Positions 35,153 through 46,007 of a stretch of DNA of 64,000 nt are shown here, piece after piece. The stretch covers positions 992,001 through 1,056,000 of the forward strand of contig NZ_AP014862.1 in the NCBI RefSeq assembly GCF_002355475.1, given 5' to 3'. The stretch is from Pseudomonas furukawaii (lineage in GTDB: Bacteria; Pseudomonadota; Gammaproteobacteria; Pseudomonadales; Pseudomonadaceae). Each line of letters opens with the position of its first letter. Within the stretch, counting starts at the first letter, position 1. A program made the translations under genes and the position numbers. The notes beneath the pieces were generated by a model, which was not told the origin of the DNA, made no database searches, and was given only the letters and a program-made list of their open reading frames with translations.

Positions 35153-35640
35153 TGGTCGGCCAGAGTTCCAACAATGGCTGGGTGATCTGGCTCAGCCTAC
35201 TCCTGGCGCTGCTGCTCAGCGTCGGACCGGTGCCCAGCTTCATGGAGTTCGGCCGCCCGTTGTGGTTGGCGCTGTTTCTCACCTACTGGACCCTGGCCCT
35301 GCCACATCGGGTCGGCATGACCACCGCCTGGGTGCTCGGACTGGCGGAGGATGTGCTTTACGGCACGCTCCTGGGGCAGAACGCCTTGATCCTGGCGCTG
35401 ATCACCTTCCTGGTGCTGACCCTGCACCAGCGCCTGCGCATGTTCCCGATGTGGCAGCAATGCCTGGTGTTGCTCGTTGTCTTCGGCCTGGCCCAGCTGG
35501 TGCAGCTGTGGCTCAATGCCCTTACCGGTAACCGTCCTCCGACCCTGGTCTTCCTGTTGCCCGCGCTGGTCAGCGCGTTGCTCTGGCCCTGGGTCTACGC
35601 CGCGCTGCGCGGCACGAGTCGCCGCCTCAACGTTCATTGA
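35152..35640 (+). CDS. mreD: rod-shape-determining membrane protein MreD
   Basis: A 162-residue protein with about five to six membrane helices (VIWLSLLLALLLSVGPVP, GLAEDVLYGTLLGQNAL, CLVLLVVFGLAQLVQLWL). It works with MreBC in the elongasome. The ATG at 35152 shares a base with the mreC stop, and AGGAGG (35139-35144) is 7 bases upstream; a TTG at 35149 is less likely. Confidence 0.94.
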   Translation: MVGQSSNNGWVIWLSLLLALLLSVGPVPSFMEFGRPLWLALFLTYWTLALPHRVGMTTAWVLGLAEDVLYGTLLGQNALILALITFLVLTLHQRLRMFPMWQQCLVLLVVFGLAQLVQLWLNALTGNRPPTLVFLLPALVSALLWPWVYAALRGTSRRLNVH

Positions 35641-35691
35641 TCGGCTTGCGGCCCTGTCGCAAGCTTCTGTCTACGACAGGGAGAAGTCCGC

Positions 35692-36282
35692 ATGGCCATG
35701 CTGTATCTGGCTTCGGGGTCGCCGCGCCGGCGCGAGCTGCTGGCGCAGATCGGCGTTCCCCATGTCACCCTGGTCGCCTCCATAGACGAGACCGCCCGCC
35801 CCGGCGAAAGCGCTTCCACCTATGTGGAGCGCCTGGCGCGGGAGAAGGCCCTGGTGGGGCTGGCCACGCTGGACGACCCCCGCGATGCCTGTGTGCTGGG
35901 CGCCGACACTGCGGTGGTGCTGGATGGCTGCATTCTCGGCAAGCCGGCCGATCGCGAGGATGCCCTGTCCACCCTGGCCCGGCTTTCCGGTCGTGAGCAT
36001 GAGGTGCTCACCGCCATCGCCCTGGCGTCTGCTGGACGCTGCGAGTCCCGCGTGGTGGCCAGTCGGGTACGCTTCCGCCCCATTTCCCCCAGCGAGATCG
36101 ACGCCTACTGGTCCAGTGGCGAGCCAGCCGACAAGGCGGGCAGCTACGCTATCCAGGGGCTGGGCGCGGTGTTCGTCAGTCGGGTCGAGGGCAGTTATTC
36201 CGCGGTAGTGGGATTACCGCTGCTGGAGACGGCGGAGATGCTTGCCGAATTCGGTATTCCTTGTTGGCAGCACCTGGGATAG
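35692..36282 (+). CDS. maf: Maf-type nucleoside triphosphate pyrophosphatase (YhdE group)
   Basis: A 196-residue protein with the Maf signature [16 protein letters not shown], the ETARPGES block, [22 protein letters not shown] and [21 protein letters not shown]. YhdE-type members hydrolyse dTTP, UTP and related non-canonical nucleotides to the monophosphate. GGGAGAAG lies 7 bases before the ATG. It is cotranscribed with mreBCD and rng, as in many gammaproteobacteria. Confidence 0.93.
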   Translation: MAMLYLASGSPRRRELLAQIGVPHVTLVASIDETARPGESASTYVERLAREKALVGLATLDDPRDACVLGADTAVVLDGCILGKPADREDALSTLARLSGREHEVLTAIALASAGRCESRVVASRVRFRPISPSEIDAYWSSGEPADKAGSYAIQGLGAVFVSRVEGSYSAVVGLPLLETAEMLAEFGIPCWQHLG

Positions 36283-36288
36283 GACCGC

Positions 36289-37746
36289 ATGAGCGAAGAG
36301 ATTCTGATCAATATCACGCCGATGGAATCGCGCGTGGCCGTGGTGGAGAACGGTGTGCTGCAGGAGGTGCATGTCGAGCGCACCCAGCGCCGTGGCATCG
36401 TCGGCAACATCTACAAGGGGAAGGTGGTTCGGGTCCTGCCGGGCATGCAGGCCGCCTTCGTCGACATCGGCCTGGACCGTGCGGCCTTCATCCATGCCTC
36501 CGAGATCAGCAGTCGTGAGGGCAGCGCGGTGGAAAGCATCAGCGCCCTGGTCCATGAAGGCCAGAGCCTGGTGGTGCAGGTCACCAAGGACCCCATCGGC
36601 AGCAAGGGCGCCCGCCTGACCACCCAGCTCTCGATCCCGTCCCGCTACCTGGTCTACATGCCGCGCACCAGCCATGTGGGCATTTCCCTGAAGATCGAGG
36701 ACGAGGCCGAGCGCGAGCGCCTGAAGCAGGTGGTAGCCGACTGCATCGCCGCCGAAGGCATCGAGGAGGCCGGAGGTTTCATCCTGCGTACCGCCGCCGA
36801 TGGCGCCCGGGCCGACGAGATCCTGGTGGATATCCGTTACCTGCGCCGACTCTGGGAGCAGATTTCCGCGCAGATCCAGACCGCGCCGGCGCCCTCGGTG
36901 ATCTACGAGGACCTCAGTCTGGCCCTCCGCACCCTGCGCGACCTGGTCAATCCGCGCATCGAGAAGATCCGCATCGACTCCCGGGAAACCTTCCAGAAAG
37001 TCACCCAGTTCGTCGACGAACTGATGCCCGAGATCGCCGACCGCCTGGAGCACTACCCCGGCGAGCGGCCGATCTTCGACCTCTACGGTGTCGAGGACGA
37101 AATCCAGAAGGCCCTGGAGCGCAAGGTGCTGCTGAAGTCCGGCGGCTACCTGATCATCGACCCGACCGAGGCGATGACCACCATCGACGTGAACACCGGC
37201 GCCTTCGTCGGCCACCGCACCCTGGAAGAGACCATCTTCAAGACCAACCTGGAGGCCGCCACCGCCATCGCCCGCCAGCTGCGCCTGCGCAACCTGGGGG
37301 GGATCATCATCATCGACTTCATCGACATGGAAGATGAAGAGCACCAGCGCCAGGTCCTGCGCACCCTGGAGAAGCAGCTGGAGCGCGACCATGCCAAGAC
37401 CAACATCATCGGCATCACCGAGCTGGGCCTGGTGCAGATGACCCGCAAGCGCACCCGCGAGAGCCTGATCCAGGTGCTGTGCGAGCCCTGCTCTGCCTGC
37501 CAGGGGCGGCGGTTGCTGAAGACCGCTGAAACCATCTGCTACGAGATCTTCCGCGAGATCCTGCGGGAGGCCCGCGCCTATCAGGCGGAAGGCTACCTGG
37601 TGCTGGCCAACCAGAAGGTGGTGGATCGCCTGCTGGACGAGGAGTCGGGCAACGTGGCCGACCTCGAAGCCTTTATCGGCCGGCCCATCAAGTTCCAGGT
37701 GGAGACCATGTACTCCCAGGAGCAGTACGATGTCGTCCTGCTCTGA
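36289..37746 (+). CDS. rng: ribonuclease G
   Basis: A 485-residue endoribonuclease of the RNase E/G family without the long C-terminal scaffold of RNase E. An S1-like domain (GNIYKGKVVRVLPGMQAAF, VDIGLDRAAFIHASEI) is at about 35-120, the DNase-I-like catalytic block has TIDVNTGAFVGHRTLEET and IIIDFIDMEDEEHQ, and the zinc-link CEPCSACQG is near 405. It matures 16S rRNA 5' ends and decays mRNA. It begins 6 bases after maf. Confidence 0.95.
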   Translation: MSEEILINITPMESRVAVVENGVLQEVHVERTQRRGIVGNIYKGKVVRVLPGMQAAFVDIGLDRAAFIHASEISSREGSAVESISALVHEGQSLVVQVTKDPIGSKGARLTTQLSIPSRYLVYMPRTSHVGISLKIEDEAERERLKQVVADCIAAEGIEEAGGFILRTAADGARADEILVDIRYLRRLWEQISAQIQTAPAPSVIYEDLSLALRTLRDLVNPRIEKIRIDSRETFQKVTQFVDELMPEIADRLEHYPGERPIFDLYGVEDEIQKALERKVLLKSGGYLIIDPTEAMTTIDVNTGAFVGHRTLEETIFKTNLEAATAIARQLRLRNLGGIIIIDFIDMEDEEHQRQVLRTLEKQLERDHAKTNIIGITELGLVQMTRKRTRESLIQVLCEPCSACQGRRLLKTAETICYEIFREILREARAYQAEGYLVLANQKVVDRLLDEESGNVADLEAFIGRPIKFQVETMYSQEQYDVVLL

Positions 37747-37759
37747 GGCGACCCGCTGA

Positions 37760-40700
37760 GTGGACAGCTTCGTGCGCGTCCTGATCCGTGCCCTGCGCTG
37801 GTCACTGGGGCTCTGTGCCCTGGTCCTGGTGCTGGCGGCGCTCTACGTCAGCCTGGGGCGGGAACTGGTACCCCTGGTGGCCGAGTACCGCGCGGAAGTG
37901 GAATCCAGGGCCAGCGAAGCCATTGGCCGTCCCCTGGGAATCGGCAGCCTGGAAGGCCGTTGGCACGGATTCTCGCCCCTGCTCATCGCCCACGATGTGA
38001 TGCTCGGCGACGACGAGGGTGCGTTGCGCCTGGATCAGGTCCGGGTGATTCCCGATGTGCTCGGCAGCCTGCTGGCGCGGCAGCCGCGCATTGCACGGAT
38101 CGAACTCGAGGGCCTGCAGTTGGGGGTGCGTCAGGACGCCGCCGGGCAATGGCACCTGGAGGGATTCACCGCGAAGTCGGACACGCCCCTTCCGGGCCCC
38201 CGCCAGGTCCGCGAGCTGCTCCAGCGCATCGGCCAGGTCTCGGTGCTGAACAGCCAGCTCACCCTGGAGCCCCATGCCCAGGCGCCCCTGACCTTCGCCT
38301 ATGTCAATCTCAGCCTGCGCACCGGGATTACCCGGCAGCGCCTGGACGGTCGGCTCAACCTGCCCGATGGCCAGCCGATGGCCCTGCGACTGCGCAGCCG
38401 GCTGAACGCGGAGACCTGGTTCAAGAGCGAGGCCGAGGTGTACCTGAGCCTGCCCCAGACCGACTGGGCCCGCTGGCTGCCGTCCGGCCTGGCCCCGGAC
38501 TGGCGCCTGCAGCGTCTCCAGGCCGGTGGCGAGTTCTGGGGCGAGTGGGCGGACGGCCTGCAACGGGTCGCCCTGCGCCTGCATGCGCCGGAGCTGAAAG
38601 GCGCCTACGCCACACGCAAGCCGGTGACCCTGCAGGACCTGGCCCTCAATGCCTACTTCATCCGTCAGCCGGACGGGTACCAGATGCTGGTGGATTCCCT
38701 GGCGGCCGATATCGGCGCGCAGCGCTGGGGTGACATCCGCCTGCGCCTGGACCGCAAGGCGGGTGAACAGCCGGAGTGGCGCCTGGGCGCCGATCGACTG
38801 GACCTTGCGCCCCTGCTGCCGGTGGTGGAGGCGCTGGTGCCGTTGCCCGAGGCGGCCGCCGAGGCCGTTGCCGCACTCAAGCCCCGGGGTGCCCTGCGCA
38901 ACATCAACCTGGTCTATCGCCCGGCGGAGTCCGGCCCCGGCCGGCTCACCTACGGCGCCAACCTGAATGACGTGGGCTTCGAGGCCTACCATGGCGCTCC
39001 GGCGGTCGAGAATGTCAGCGGCAGCCTGACCGGCGACCTCGCCCGAGGCGAGCTGCGCCTGGACAGCCGCGACTTCGCCCTGCATCTGGATCACCTCTTT
39101 CCCAAGCCCTGGCGCTATCGGGAGGCCCGCGCCCGGCTGACCTGGGCCCTGGATGACAGCGCCTTCACCCTCGCCAGCCCCTACATGCGGCTGAAAGGCG
39201 AGGAGGGCAGCATCGCCGGTGACATGCTGATACGGCTGATGCGCGACCCCGCCGCCGAGGATTACATGGACCTGCGGGTCGGCTTGACGGAGGGCGATGC
39301 CCGCTATACCGAGAAGTACCTGCCCACCCGCTCTCCCGGGCTCAGTCCGGCACTGGCGACCTGGCTCAAGGAGGCCATCCGAGGCGGGGCGGTGGACGAA
39401 GGTTTCTTCCAGTACCAGGGTTCCCTGGCCCATGGGGCCGACCCGGGGGCCCGCTCCCTCAGCCTGTTCTTCAAGGTCCATGACGCCGAACTGGCCTACC
39501 AGCCCGGTTGGCCGGAGTTGCGCGAAGCGCGCGGCGATGTGTTCATCGAGGACAGCGGGGTGAGGATCGAGGTGCCGGCCGGCCGCATCCTCGATTCGCG
39601 GGTCAGCGATGCCAGGGCCGAGGTGCCCCATGTGGAGCCTGGAGCGGTGCCGCGCCTGCTGCTGGATGCCCAGTTGCAGAGCAATTTCGTCGATGGCCTG
39701 AAGATCCTCCGCGAAGCGCCGATGGGGACCGCGCAGATTTTCGAGGGCTGGCAGGGCGAGGGCGCCCTGGATGGCCGTCTCAAGCTGGATATTCCCCTGG
39801 AGAAAGGTCATGCGCCCCAGGTCGTGGTGGACCTGGCCACGACAGGCGCGCAGTTGAAGATCCCACGTCCGGAGCTCGCCTTCAGCCAGCTTCGCGGCGC
39901 CTTCCGCTATGACACCGCCAAGGGGCTCAGCGCCCAGGACCTCCGTGGCCAGGCATTCGGACGCGAGGTGCGGGTAAGGGCCCTGGCAGAGGGGCGCAAT
40001 GGGCAGGCGCGCTCGCGAATCCTCGCAACCGGCGCCATCGCCCTCAAGGACCTGACGGCCTGGCTCGGTGTCACCCAGGCGCTGCCCGCGAGTGGCACCT
40101 TGCCCTACAGCCTGAACCTCAGCCTCGACGGCCAGGACAGCCAGCTGCGAGTCGATTCGAGCCTGAGGGGGCTGGCCCTGGACCTGCCCGCGCCCTTCGG
40201 CAAGGCGGCCGACGACACCCGCGATACCACCTGGCGCATGACGCTGGAAGGCGACGAGCGGCGATACTGGCTGGACTACGCGGGCGTCGCCAGCCTGGTG
40301 CTGGCAGCACCGGTGGGCAAGCTGGACCAGGCGCGCGGCGACCTGGTGCTGGGAGGCGGGACGGCCAGTCTCCCCGGTAGTCCCGGCCTGCGGGTGCGCG
40401 GGCGGCTCGACGAGCTGGAGGCCTCGCCCTGGCAGAAACTGGCCGCTCGGTACGCGCCCAGCGAGAGCACCGAGAAGGCGCGGATGCTGCGCAGCGTCGA
40501 TCTGGATATCGCGCGATTCTGGGGGTTCGGCCTGGACATGGAGAACCTCAAGGTAAGTCTGGAGCGTGCGCCGGCCGCCTGGAGCCTTGGCCTCGACAGC
40601 GCCCTGGTCACGGGCAAGGTGGTGCTGGCGGATGCCGAGGGAAGCCCGATCTCCGTTCAGCTGAAGCAGGTTCGCCTGCCCAAACCGCCGGAAAGCGAGG

Positions 40701-41575
40701 TCGAGGCGGACGCCAGGCCCGATCCGCTGGCGGGTGTCGATCCGCGCAGCGTACCGGCGCTGGATGTGCGCATCGACCAGGTGGTGCTGGGGGATTCGCC
40801 CCTGGGCGCCTGGTCATTCAAGGCCCGGCCCAATGCCCGCGGCCTGCTATTCAGCGATCTGGATCTCGACCTCCGGGGGCTCAAGGTCACCGGCTCCGCG
40901 GGTTGGGAAGGCACCGCCGAAAGCAGTGCATCCTGGTACAAGGGGCGCCTCGAAGGGCGCAATCTGGCGGATGTGCTGACGGCCTGGAACTTCGCCCCTT
41001 CGGCCACCAGCGAACGCTTTCGCCTGGATGCCGATGGTCGTTGGCCGGGCTCGCCGGCCTGGGTAAGCCTGAAACGCTACTCCGGCTCCCTGGACGCCAG
41101 CCTGAGCAAGGGGCAGTTCGTCGAAGTGGAGGGCGGCGCGCAGGCCCTGAGGGTGTTCGGCCTGCTCAACTTCAACTCCATCGGTCGGCGGCTGCGCCTG
41201 GATTTCTCCGACCTGCTGGGCAAGGGCCTGGCCTACGACCGTGTCAGGGGGCTGCTGGTGGGCAGTGAGGGCCGCTTCGTCACCCGTAACCCCATCGTCC
41301 TGGAAGGGCCCTCCAGTGGCCTGGAGCTGGACGGCACCCTCGACCTCGCGTCCGATCGCATCGACGCCAAGCTGCTGGTGACCTTGCCGGTGACCAACAA
41401 CTTGCCGCTGGCCGCGCTGATCGTCGGCGCTCCGGCCATCGGCGGGGCCCTGTTCGTGGTGGACAAGCTGCTGGGTGACCGGGTCGCCCGCTTCGCCAGC
41501 GTCCAGTACAGGGTGGAAGGTTCCTGGAAGAGCCCCAAGATCACCTTCGACAAGCCATTCGAGAAGCCTCGCTGA
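37760..41575 (+). CDS. yhdP: YhdP-type AsmA-like envelope lipid-transport protein
   Basis: A 1271-residue protein, the family's usual size, with one N-terminal membrane anchor (residues 10-30) and a very long periplasmic beta-rich body: DUF3971 early and AsmA-like C-terminal repeats late (LNFNSIGRRLRLDFSDLLGKGLAYD, DRIDAKLLVTLPVTNNLP). YhdP, with TamB and YdbH, is thought to bridge the membranes and move phospholipid to the outer membrane. GTG start, 13 bases after rng. Confidence 0.92.
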   Translation: MDSFVRVLIRALRWSLGLCALVLVLAALYVSLGRELVPLVAEYRAEVESRASEAIGRPLGIGSLEGRWHGFSPLLIAHDVMLGDDEGALRLDQVRVIPDVLGSLLARQPRIARIELEGLQLGVRQDAAGQWHLEGFTAKSDTPLPGPRQVRELLQRIGQVSVLNSQLTLEPHAQAPLTFAYVNLSLRTGITRQRLDGRLNLPDGQPMALRLRSRLNAETWFKSEAEVYLSLPQTDWARWLPSGLAPDWRLQRLQAGGEFWGEWADGLQRVALRLHAPELKGAYATRKPVTLQDLALNAYFIRQPDGYQMLVDSLAADIGAQRWGDIRLRLDRKAGEQPEWRLGADRLDLAPLLPVVEALVPLPEAAAEAVAALKPRGALRNINLVYRPAESGPGRLTYGANLNDVGFEAYHGAPAVENVSGSLTGDLARGELRLDSRDFALHLDHLFPKPWRYREARARLTWALDDSAFTLASPYMRLKGEEGSIAGDMLIRLMRDPAAEDYMDLRVGLTEGDARYTEKYLPTRSPGLSPALATWLKEAIRGGAVDEGFFQYQGSLAHGADPGARSLSLFFKVHDAELAYQPGWPELREARGDVFIEDSGVRIEVPAGRILDSRVSDARAEVPHVEPGAVPRLLLDAQLQSNFVDGLKILREAPMGTAQIFEGWQGEGALDGRLKLDIPLEKGHAPQVVVDLATTGAQLKIPRPELAFSQLRGAFRYDTAKGLSAQDLRGQAFGREVRVRALAEGRNGQARSRILATGAIALKDLTAWLGVTQALPASGTLPYSLNLSLDGQDSQLRVDSSLRGLALDLPAPFGKAADDTRDTTWRMTLEGDERRYWLDYAGVASLVLAAPVGKLDQARGDLVLGGGTASLPGSPGLRVRGRLDELEASPWQKLAARYAPSESTEKARMLRSVDLDIARFWGFGLDMENLKVSLERAPAAWSLGLDSALVTGKVVLADAEGSPISVQLKQVRLPKPPESEVEADARPDPLAGVDPRSVPALDVRIDQVVLGDSPLGAWSFKARPNARGLLFSDLDLDLRGLKVTGSAGWEGTAESSASWYKGRLEGRNLADVLTAWNFAPSATSERFRLDADGRWPGSPAWVSLKRYSGSLDASLSKGQFVEVEGGAQALRVFGLLNFNSIGRRLRLDFSDLLGKGLAYDRVRGLLVGSEGRFVTRNPIVLEGPSSGLELDGTLDLASDRIDAKLLVTLPVTNNLPLAALIVGAPAIGGALFVVDKLLGDRVARFASVQYRVEGSWKSPKITFDKPFEKPR

Positions 41576-41631
41576 AGCGAGCGGCATCAGCTTGGGTTAG
41601 GATGCATTTCATGTCCCGCTCGGAGAGTCCG

Positions 41632-42480
41632 ATGTCCCTTGCCGTGATTCAGATGGTCAGCCAGGCCGATGTCCCGGCCAACCTCGCCAGCGCCCGACGC
41701 CTGCTGGAACAGGCGGCCGAAGGTGGCGCCCGCCTCGCGGTGCTGCCGGAGAATTTCGCCGCCATCGGCCGCCCGGACCTGGCGGCGATCGGTCGTGCCG
41801 AAGCCGAGGGCAGCGGACCCATCCTCCCCTGGCTGAGCCAGGCGGCGCGTGACCTGGGGCTGTGGATCGTCGCCGGGACCCTGCCGTTGCCGCCCGATGG
41901 CCGTCCCCAGGACAAGCCCAATGCCTGCTCGCTTCTGATAGACGAGCGCGGCGAGCGCGTGGCCCGCTACGACAAGATCCACCTGTTCGACGTCGACGTG
42001 AGCGACAATCGCGGGCGCTACCGCGAGTCCGACGACTACGCCCATGGCGATCGGGTGGTGGTGGCCGATACCCCGGTGGGCCGGCTGGGCCTCACCGTCT
42101 GCTATGACCTGCGCTTTCCCGAACTCTACGGCGCCCTGCGCGAAGCCGGCGCCGAACTCATCACCGCGCCTTCGGCCTTCACGGCCGTGACCGGTGCCGC
42201 CCATTGGCAGGTGCTGGTGCGTGCCCGGGCTATCGAGACCCAGTGCTACCTGCTCGCGGCAGGGCAGGGCGGTATCCACCCGGGTCCACGCGAGACCTTT
42301 GGTCATTCGGCCATCGTCGATCCCTGGGGGCGGGTCCTGGCGGAGCAGCCCCGTGGCGAGGCCGTGTTGCTGGCCGAACGCGATTCCGCCGAACAGGCCG
42401 CGATCCGCCAGCGCATGCCGGTGAGCACCCACAGACGATTCATGACGCCGGCCAACCCTGGGCCGGCGCGTACGGAGTAG
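41632..42480 (+). CDS. carbon-nitrogen hydrolase (Nit/NitFhit-like, omega-amidase-type)
   Basis: A 282-residue nitrilase-superfamily amidase. The catalytic triad is E40 (VLPENFA), K115 (RYDKIHLFD) and C157 ([13 protein letters not shown]), with the extra conserved E of the fold probably in the [11 protein letters not shown] region. The family branch is Nit1/YafV/YbeM-like; members repair deaminated glutathione. That function is likely but not provable here. The ATG at 41632 follows GGAGAG at 41622-41627; ATGs 30 and 21 bases upstream lack a good site. It ends 2 bases before tldD. Confidence 0.9.
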   Translation: MSLAVIQMVSQADVPANLASARRLLEQAAEGGARLAVLPENFAAIGRPDLAAIGRAEAEGSGPILPWLSQAARDLGLWIVAGTLPLPPDGRPQDKPNACSLLIDERGERVARYDKIHLFDVDVSDNRGRYRESDDYAHGDRVVVADTPVGRLGLTVCYDLRFPELYGALREAGAELITAPSAFTAVTGAAHWQVLVRARAIETQCYLLAAGQGGIHPGPRETFGHSAIVDPWGRVLAEQPRGEAVLLAERDSAEQAAIRQRMPVSTHRRFMTPANPGPARTE

Positions 42481-42482
42481 TT

Positions 42483-43925
42483 ATGAGCGATCTCTTGTTA
42501 TCCGTCAGCGAGCACCTGTTGGCGCCTGGCGACCTCAGCATCGAGCAGCTTCCGGAGATCCTCGGCGAACTCGCCGGTCCCGGTATCGATGCGGCCGATC
42601 TCTATTTCCAGGGTCAGGTCTCCGAGTCCTGGGTCCTGGAGGACGGCATCGTCAAGGAAGGCAGCTTCCACCTCGACCAGGGCGTGGGCGTGCGCGCCCA
42701 GTCCGGTGAGAAGACCGGCTTCGCCTACAGCAATGCGATCACCTTCGATGCGCTGCGCCAGGCGGCGCGGGCGGCCCGCTCGATTTCCCGTGCCGGCCAG
42801 GAGGGGCGGGTGCAGGCGTTCGCCAGTCCGCAGGTCACACGCCTGTATGACTCCAGCAGTCCGCTGGAGGTCATCAGCCGCGCCGAGAAAGTGGAGTTGC
42901 TGAAAAGGGTGGATGCCGCCACCCGTGCCCTCGACCCTCGCATCAAGCAGGTGACCGTGAGCATGGCGGGCGTATGGGAGCGCATCCTGATCGCCGCCAG
43001 CGACGGCAGCCTGGGTGCCGATGTGCGACCGTTGGTGCGTTTCAATGTGAGCGTGATCGTCGAGCAGAATGGCCGCCGCGAGCGCGGTGGCCATGGCGGT
43101 GGCGGCCGGACCGACTACCGCTATTTTCTCCAGGAAGACCGCGCCATGGGCTACGCCCGTGAGGCGCTGCGCCAGGCGCTGGTCAACCTGGAAGCGGTGC
43201 CCGCTCCGGCCGGCACCCTTCCGGTGGTGATGGGCGCGGGCTGGTCCGGCGTCCTGTTGCACGAGGCGGTGGGGCACGGCCTGGAAGGGGACTTCAATCG
43301 CAAGGGCAGCTCCGCCTACAGCGGGCGGATCGGGGAGAAAGTGGCTTCCAGCCTTTGCACCATCGTCGACGATGGCACCCTGGCCCAGCGCCGGGGCTCG
43401 CTGAGCATCGACGACGAAGGCACCCCGACCCAATGCACCACGCTGATCGAGAACGGTGTGCTCAAGGGCTATATGCAGGACAAGCTCAACGCGCGGCTGA
43501 TGAAGGTGGCGCGTACCGGCAACGGTCGCCGCGAGTCCTACGCGCACCTGCCGATGCCGCGCATGACCAACACCTACATGCTGGCCGGCCAGAGCGATCC
43601 GCAGGAAATCATCGCCTCCGTCGAACGCGGCCTTTACTGCGCCAACCTCGGTGGCGGCCAGGTGGACATCACCAGCGGCAAGTTCGTGTTCTCCACCAGC
43701 GAGGCCTACCTGATCGAGAACGGCAGGATCACCACGCCGGTGAAGGGCGCCACGCTGATCGGCAATGGTCCCGAGGCCATGAGTCGCGTCTCCATGGTCG
43801 GCAACGACCTGGCACTGGACAGCGGTGTGGGCACCTGTGGCAAGGACGGGCAGTCGGTTCCGGTGGGCGTGGGCCAGCCTACGCTGAAGATCGACGCGAT
43901 GACGGTGGGAGGGACCGGGGCCTGA
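42483..43925 (+). CDS. tldD: metalloprotease TldD
   Basis: A 480-residue subunit of the TldD/TldE (PmbA) protease. The metal site HEAVGH is H260-H265 in [18 protein letters not shown], with the conserved late cysteine in [15 protein letters not shown]. It cleaves unfolded peptides, matures ribosomal microcins and degrades CcdA in E. coli. Its partner pmbA lies 685 bases downstream. It converges on darP with only 18 bases between stops and no clear terminator. Confidence 0.95.
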   Translation: MSDLLLSVSEHLLAPGDLSIEQLPEILGELAGPGIDAADLYFQGQVSESWVLEDGIVKEGSFHLDQGVGVRAQSGEKTGFAYSNAITFDALRQAARAARSISRAGQEGRVQAFASPQVTRLYDSSSPLEVISRAEKVELLKRVDAATRALDPRIKQVTVSMAGVWERILIAASDGSLGADVRPLVRFNVSVIVEQNGRRERGGHGGGGRTDYRYFLQEDRAMGYAREALRQALVNLEAVPAPAGTLPVVMGAGWSGVLLHEAVGHGLEGDFNRKGSSAYSGRIGEKVASSLCTIVDDGTLAQRRGSLSIDDEGTPTQCTTLIENGVLKGYMQDKLNARLMKVARTGNGRRESYAHLPMPRMTNTYMLAGQSDPQEIIASVERGLYCANLGGGQVDITSGKFVFSTSEAYLIENGRITTPVKGATLIGNGPEAMSRVSMVGNDLALDSGVGTCGKDGQSVPVGVGQPTLKIDAMTVGGTGA

Positions 43926-43943
43926 CGGCCCCTGTCGTGGCGC

Positions 43944-44465
43944 TTACTTCAATCCGCGCTTGGTTTCGTCCAGGTCGCGGATGTACTTGAAGACCTTGCG
44001 CGCGGCGGCCGGTGGTTTGTTGTGGGCTGCTTCGTGCTGGGCATGACGGATGAGGCCGCGCAGGTGCTGGCGGTCGGTCTCCGGGTAGTCGGCGACGAAG
44101 CTTTCAAGGGCGGCATCGCCGCCCTCGATCAGGCGGTCGCGCCAGCGCTCCAGGGCGTGGAAGCGTTCGTTGTACTGACGAGTGGAGCTGTCGAGCTGGT
44201 CGATAAGGGTGACGATGGACTCGATGTCCTGGTCCCGCATCAGCTTGCCGATGTACTGGATATGGCGTTTGCGGGCGATATGGGCTTTGTGCTTGGGCGC
44301 CTCGGCAATCGCCTTTTGCAGTGCATCGGTCAGGGGGAGGCGGGCGAGTTGCTCGGCCTTCAGGGTGGTCAGGCGCTCACCGAGATCCTGCAGGGCATGG
44401 AGCTCGCGTTTGACCTGGGTTTTGCTCTTCTCTCCGGAGAAGTCGTCGTCGAAGGAATCAGACAT
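43944..44465 (-). CDS. darP: ribosome-associated protein DarP (YjgA, DUF615)
   Basis: A 173-residue helical, charged protein of the DUF615 family ([55 protein letters not shown]). DarP helps late 50S subunit assembly. The ATG at 44465 gives the normal length; the open frame runs farther upstream without homology. It diverges from pmbA (145 bases between starts). Confidence 0.93.
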   Translation of the reverse strand: MSDSFDDDFSGEKSKTQVKRELHALQDLGERLTTLKAEQLARLPLTDALQKAIAEAPKHKAHIARKRHIQYIGKLMRDQDIESIVTLIDQLDSSTRQYNERFHALERWRDRLIEGGDAALESFVADYPETDRQHLRGLIRHAQHEAAHNKPPAAARKVFKYIRDLDETKRGLK

Positions 44466-44610
44466 GGGGGTGGTCCAGTTGGAAACGCCGCCATGATAAC
44501 CAGTCGGAACCGCGTTGTCCGTCTCCGGCTGGTGCCGCCGCTGTGCGGCATGTGCGGGGTAGCGCCCAGTGGCGTGCACCGCGATCGGAATTCATTGAAC
44601 TGGAGTGGCT

Positions 44611-45957
44611 ATGAGTGAAGTAGAAGTGGTCGGCCCGGAAGCATTGCCGGAACTGCAGGCGCGGGTCGAGCGCATCCTCGCCGAGGCCCGTCGCCAGGGC
44701 GCCAGCGCCTGCGAAGTGGCGGTTTCAGTTGAGCAGGGACTGTCTACCACGGTTCGCGAGGGTGACGTGGAAACGGTGGAATTCAATCGCGACCAGGGCT
44801 TCGGCATCACCCTGTACGTCGGCCAGCGCAAGGGCTCGGCGAGCACCTCCGCGACTGGCGAGGAGGCCATCCGCGAAACGGTGGCCGCGGCCCTTGCCAT
44901 CGCAAAGCACGCCTCGGAAGACGAGTGCGCGGGGTTGGCGGATGCCGCACTGATGGCGCGCGATCTGCCGGACCTCGATCTCTATCATCCCTGGTCCATC
45001 AGCCCTGAGCAGGCGGTGGAGCAGGCGTTGCTCTGCGAGGCCGCCGCCTTCGCCACCGACCCGAGGGTCACCAAGGCCGACGGCACGACCCTGAACACCC
45101 ACCGCGGCTGCCGAGTCTATGGCAACAGCCATGGCTTCGTCGGCGGCTATGCCAGCACTCGTCACAGCCTGAGCTGCGTGATGATCGCCGAAGCCCAGGG
45201 GCAGATGCAGCGGGACTACTGGTACGACGTCAACCGGATCGGCGAGCAGTTGGCCGACCCCGCCAGCATCGGTCGACGCGCCGCCGAGCGCAGTGCTGCG
45301 CGGCTGGGCGCGCGTCCTGTCCCCACCTGCGAAGTTCCGGTGCTGTTCGCTCCCGAGCTGGCCACCGGGCTGTTCGGCAGCTTCCTGGGGGCGATCTCCG
45401 GCGGCAACCTCTACCGTAAATCCTCCTTCCTCGAAGGGGCCCTGGGAGAGCGGTTGTTCCCCGAGTGGCTGTCCATCGACGAGCGACCGCTGATTCCGCG
45501 TGCCATGGCCAGCGCGGCGTTCGACAACGACGGCCTCGCCACCTATGCCAAGCCCTTCGTGGAGAAGGGCGAGTTGGTCTCCTATGTCCTCGGCACCTAC
45601 TCCGGGCGCAAGCTGGGCCTCCCCAGCACAGCCAACGCCGGCGGGGTTCACAACCTGTTCGTCAGCCATGGCCAGGAGGACCAGGCAGCCCTGCTCCGGC
45701 GCATGGGGCGCGGCTTGCTGGTCACCGAGTTGATGGGCCACGGCCTGAACATGGTGACCGGCGACTATTCCCGGGGTGCCGCCGGCTACTGGGTGGAGAA
45801 CGGCGAAATCCAGTTCCCGGTGCAGGAAGTCACCATCGCCGGCAACCTGAAGGATATGTTCCGGCAGATCGTCGCGGTGGGCAGCGACCTGGAGCTTCGC
45901 GGCAATATCCGCACCGGGTCGGTGCTGATAGAACGCATGACCGTCGCCGGCAGCTGA
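44611..45957 (+). CDS. pmbA: metalloprotease regulatory subunit PmbA (TldE)
   Basis: A 448-residue TldD homologue without the HExxxH metal site, as expected for TldE. Family blocks are DVETVEFNRDQGFGITLYVGQ, LTTHRGC-like (LNTHRGCRVYGNSHGF), PVLFAPELATGLFGSFLGA and TELMGHGLNMVTGDYSRGAAGYWVENG. It pairs with TldD. The ATG at 44611 has TGGAG 5 bases upstream; a GTG two codons earlier is possible. Confidence 0.95.
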   Translation: MSEVEVVGPEALPELQARVERILAEARRQGASACEVAVSVEQGLSTTVREGDVETVEFNRDQGFGITLYVGQRKGSASTSATGEEAIRETVAAALAIAKHASEDECAGLADAALMARDLPDLDLYHPWSISPEQAVEQALLCEAAAFATDPRVTKADGTTLNTHRGCRVYGNSHGFVGGYASTRHSLSCVMIAEAQGQMQRDYWYDVNRIGEQLADPASIGRRAAERSAARLGARPVPTCEVPVLFAPELATGLFGSFLGAISGGNLYRKSSFLEGALGERLFPEWLSIDERPLIPRAMASAAFDNDGLATYAKPFVEKGELVSYVLGTYSGRKLGLPSTANAGGVHNLFVSHGQEDQAALLRRMGRGLLVTELMGHGLNMVTGDYSRGAAGYWVENGEIQFPVQEVTIAGNLKDMFRQIVAVGSDLELRGNIRTGSVLIERMTVAGS

Positions 45958-45984
45958 GCCCGCCACATCCCGCCTGGAAGGTGA

Positions 45985-46007
45985 CGCGCCCTGTCGGGCG
46001 CGTTTTT
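45985..46007 (+). terminator. intrinsic terminator of pmbA
   Basis: CGCGCCC and GGGCGCG form a 7-bp stem with a 4-base loop followed by TTTTT. It is 27 bases after the pmbA stop. Confidence 0.9.

Noticed and set aside
44611-45957. Second active TldD metalloprotease
   Set aside because: The HExxxH site seen in tldD is missing; this is the PmbA/TldE partner.
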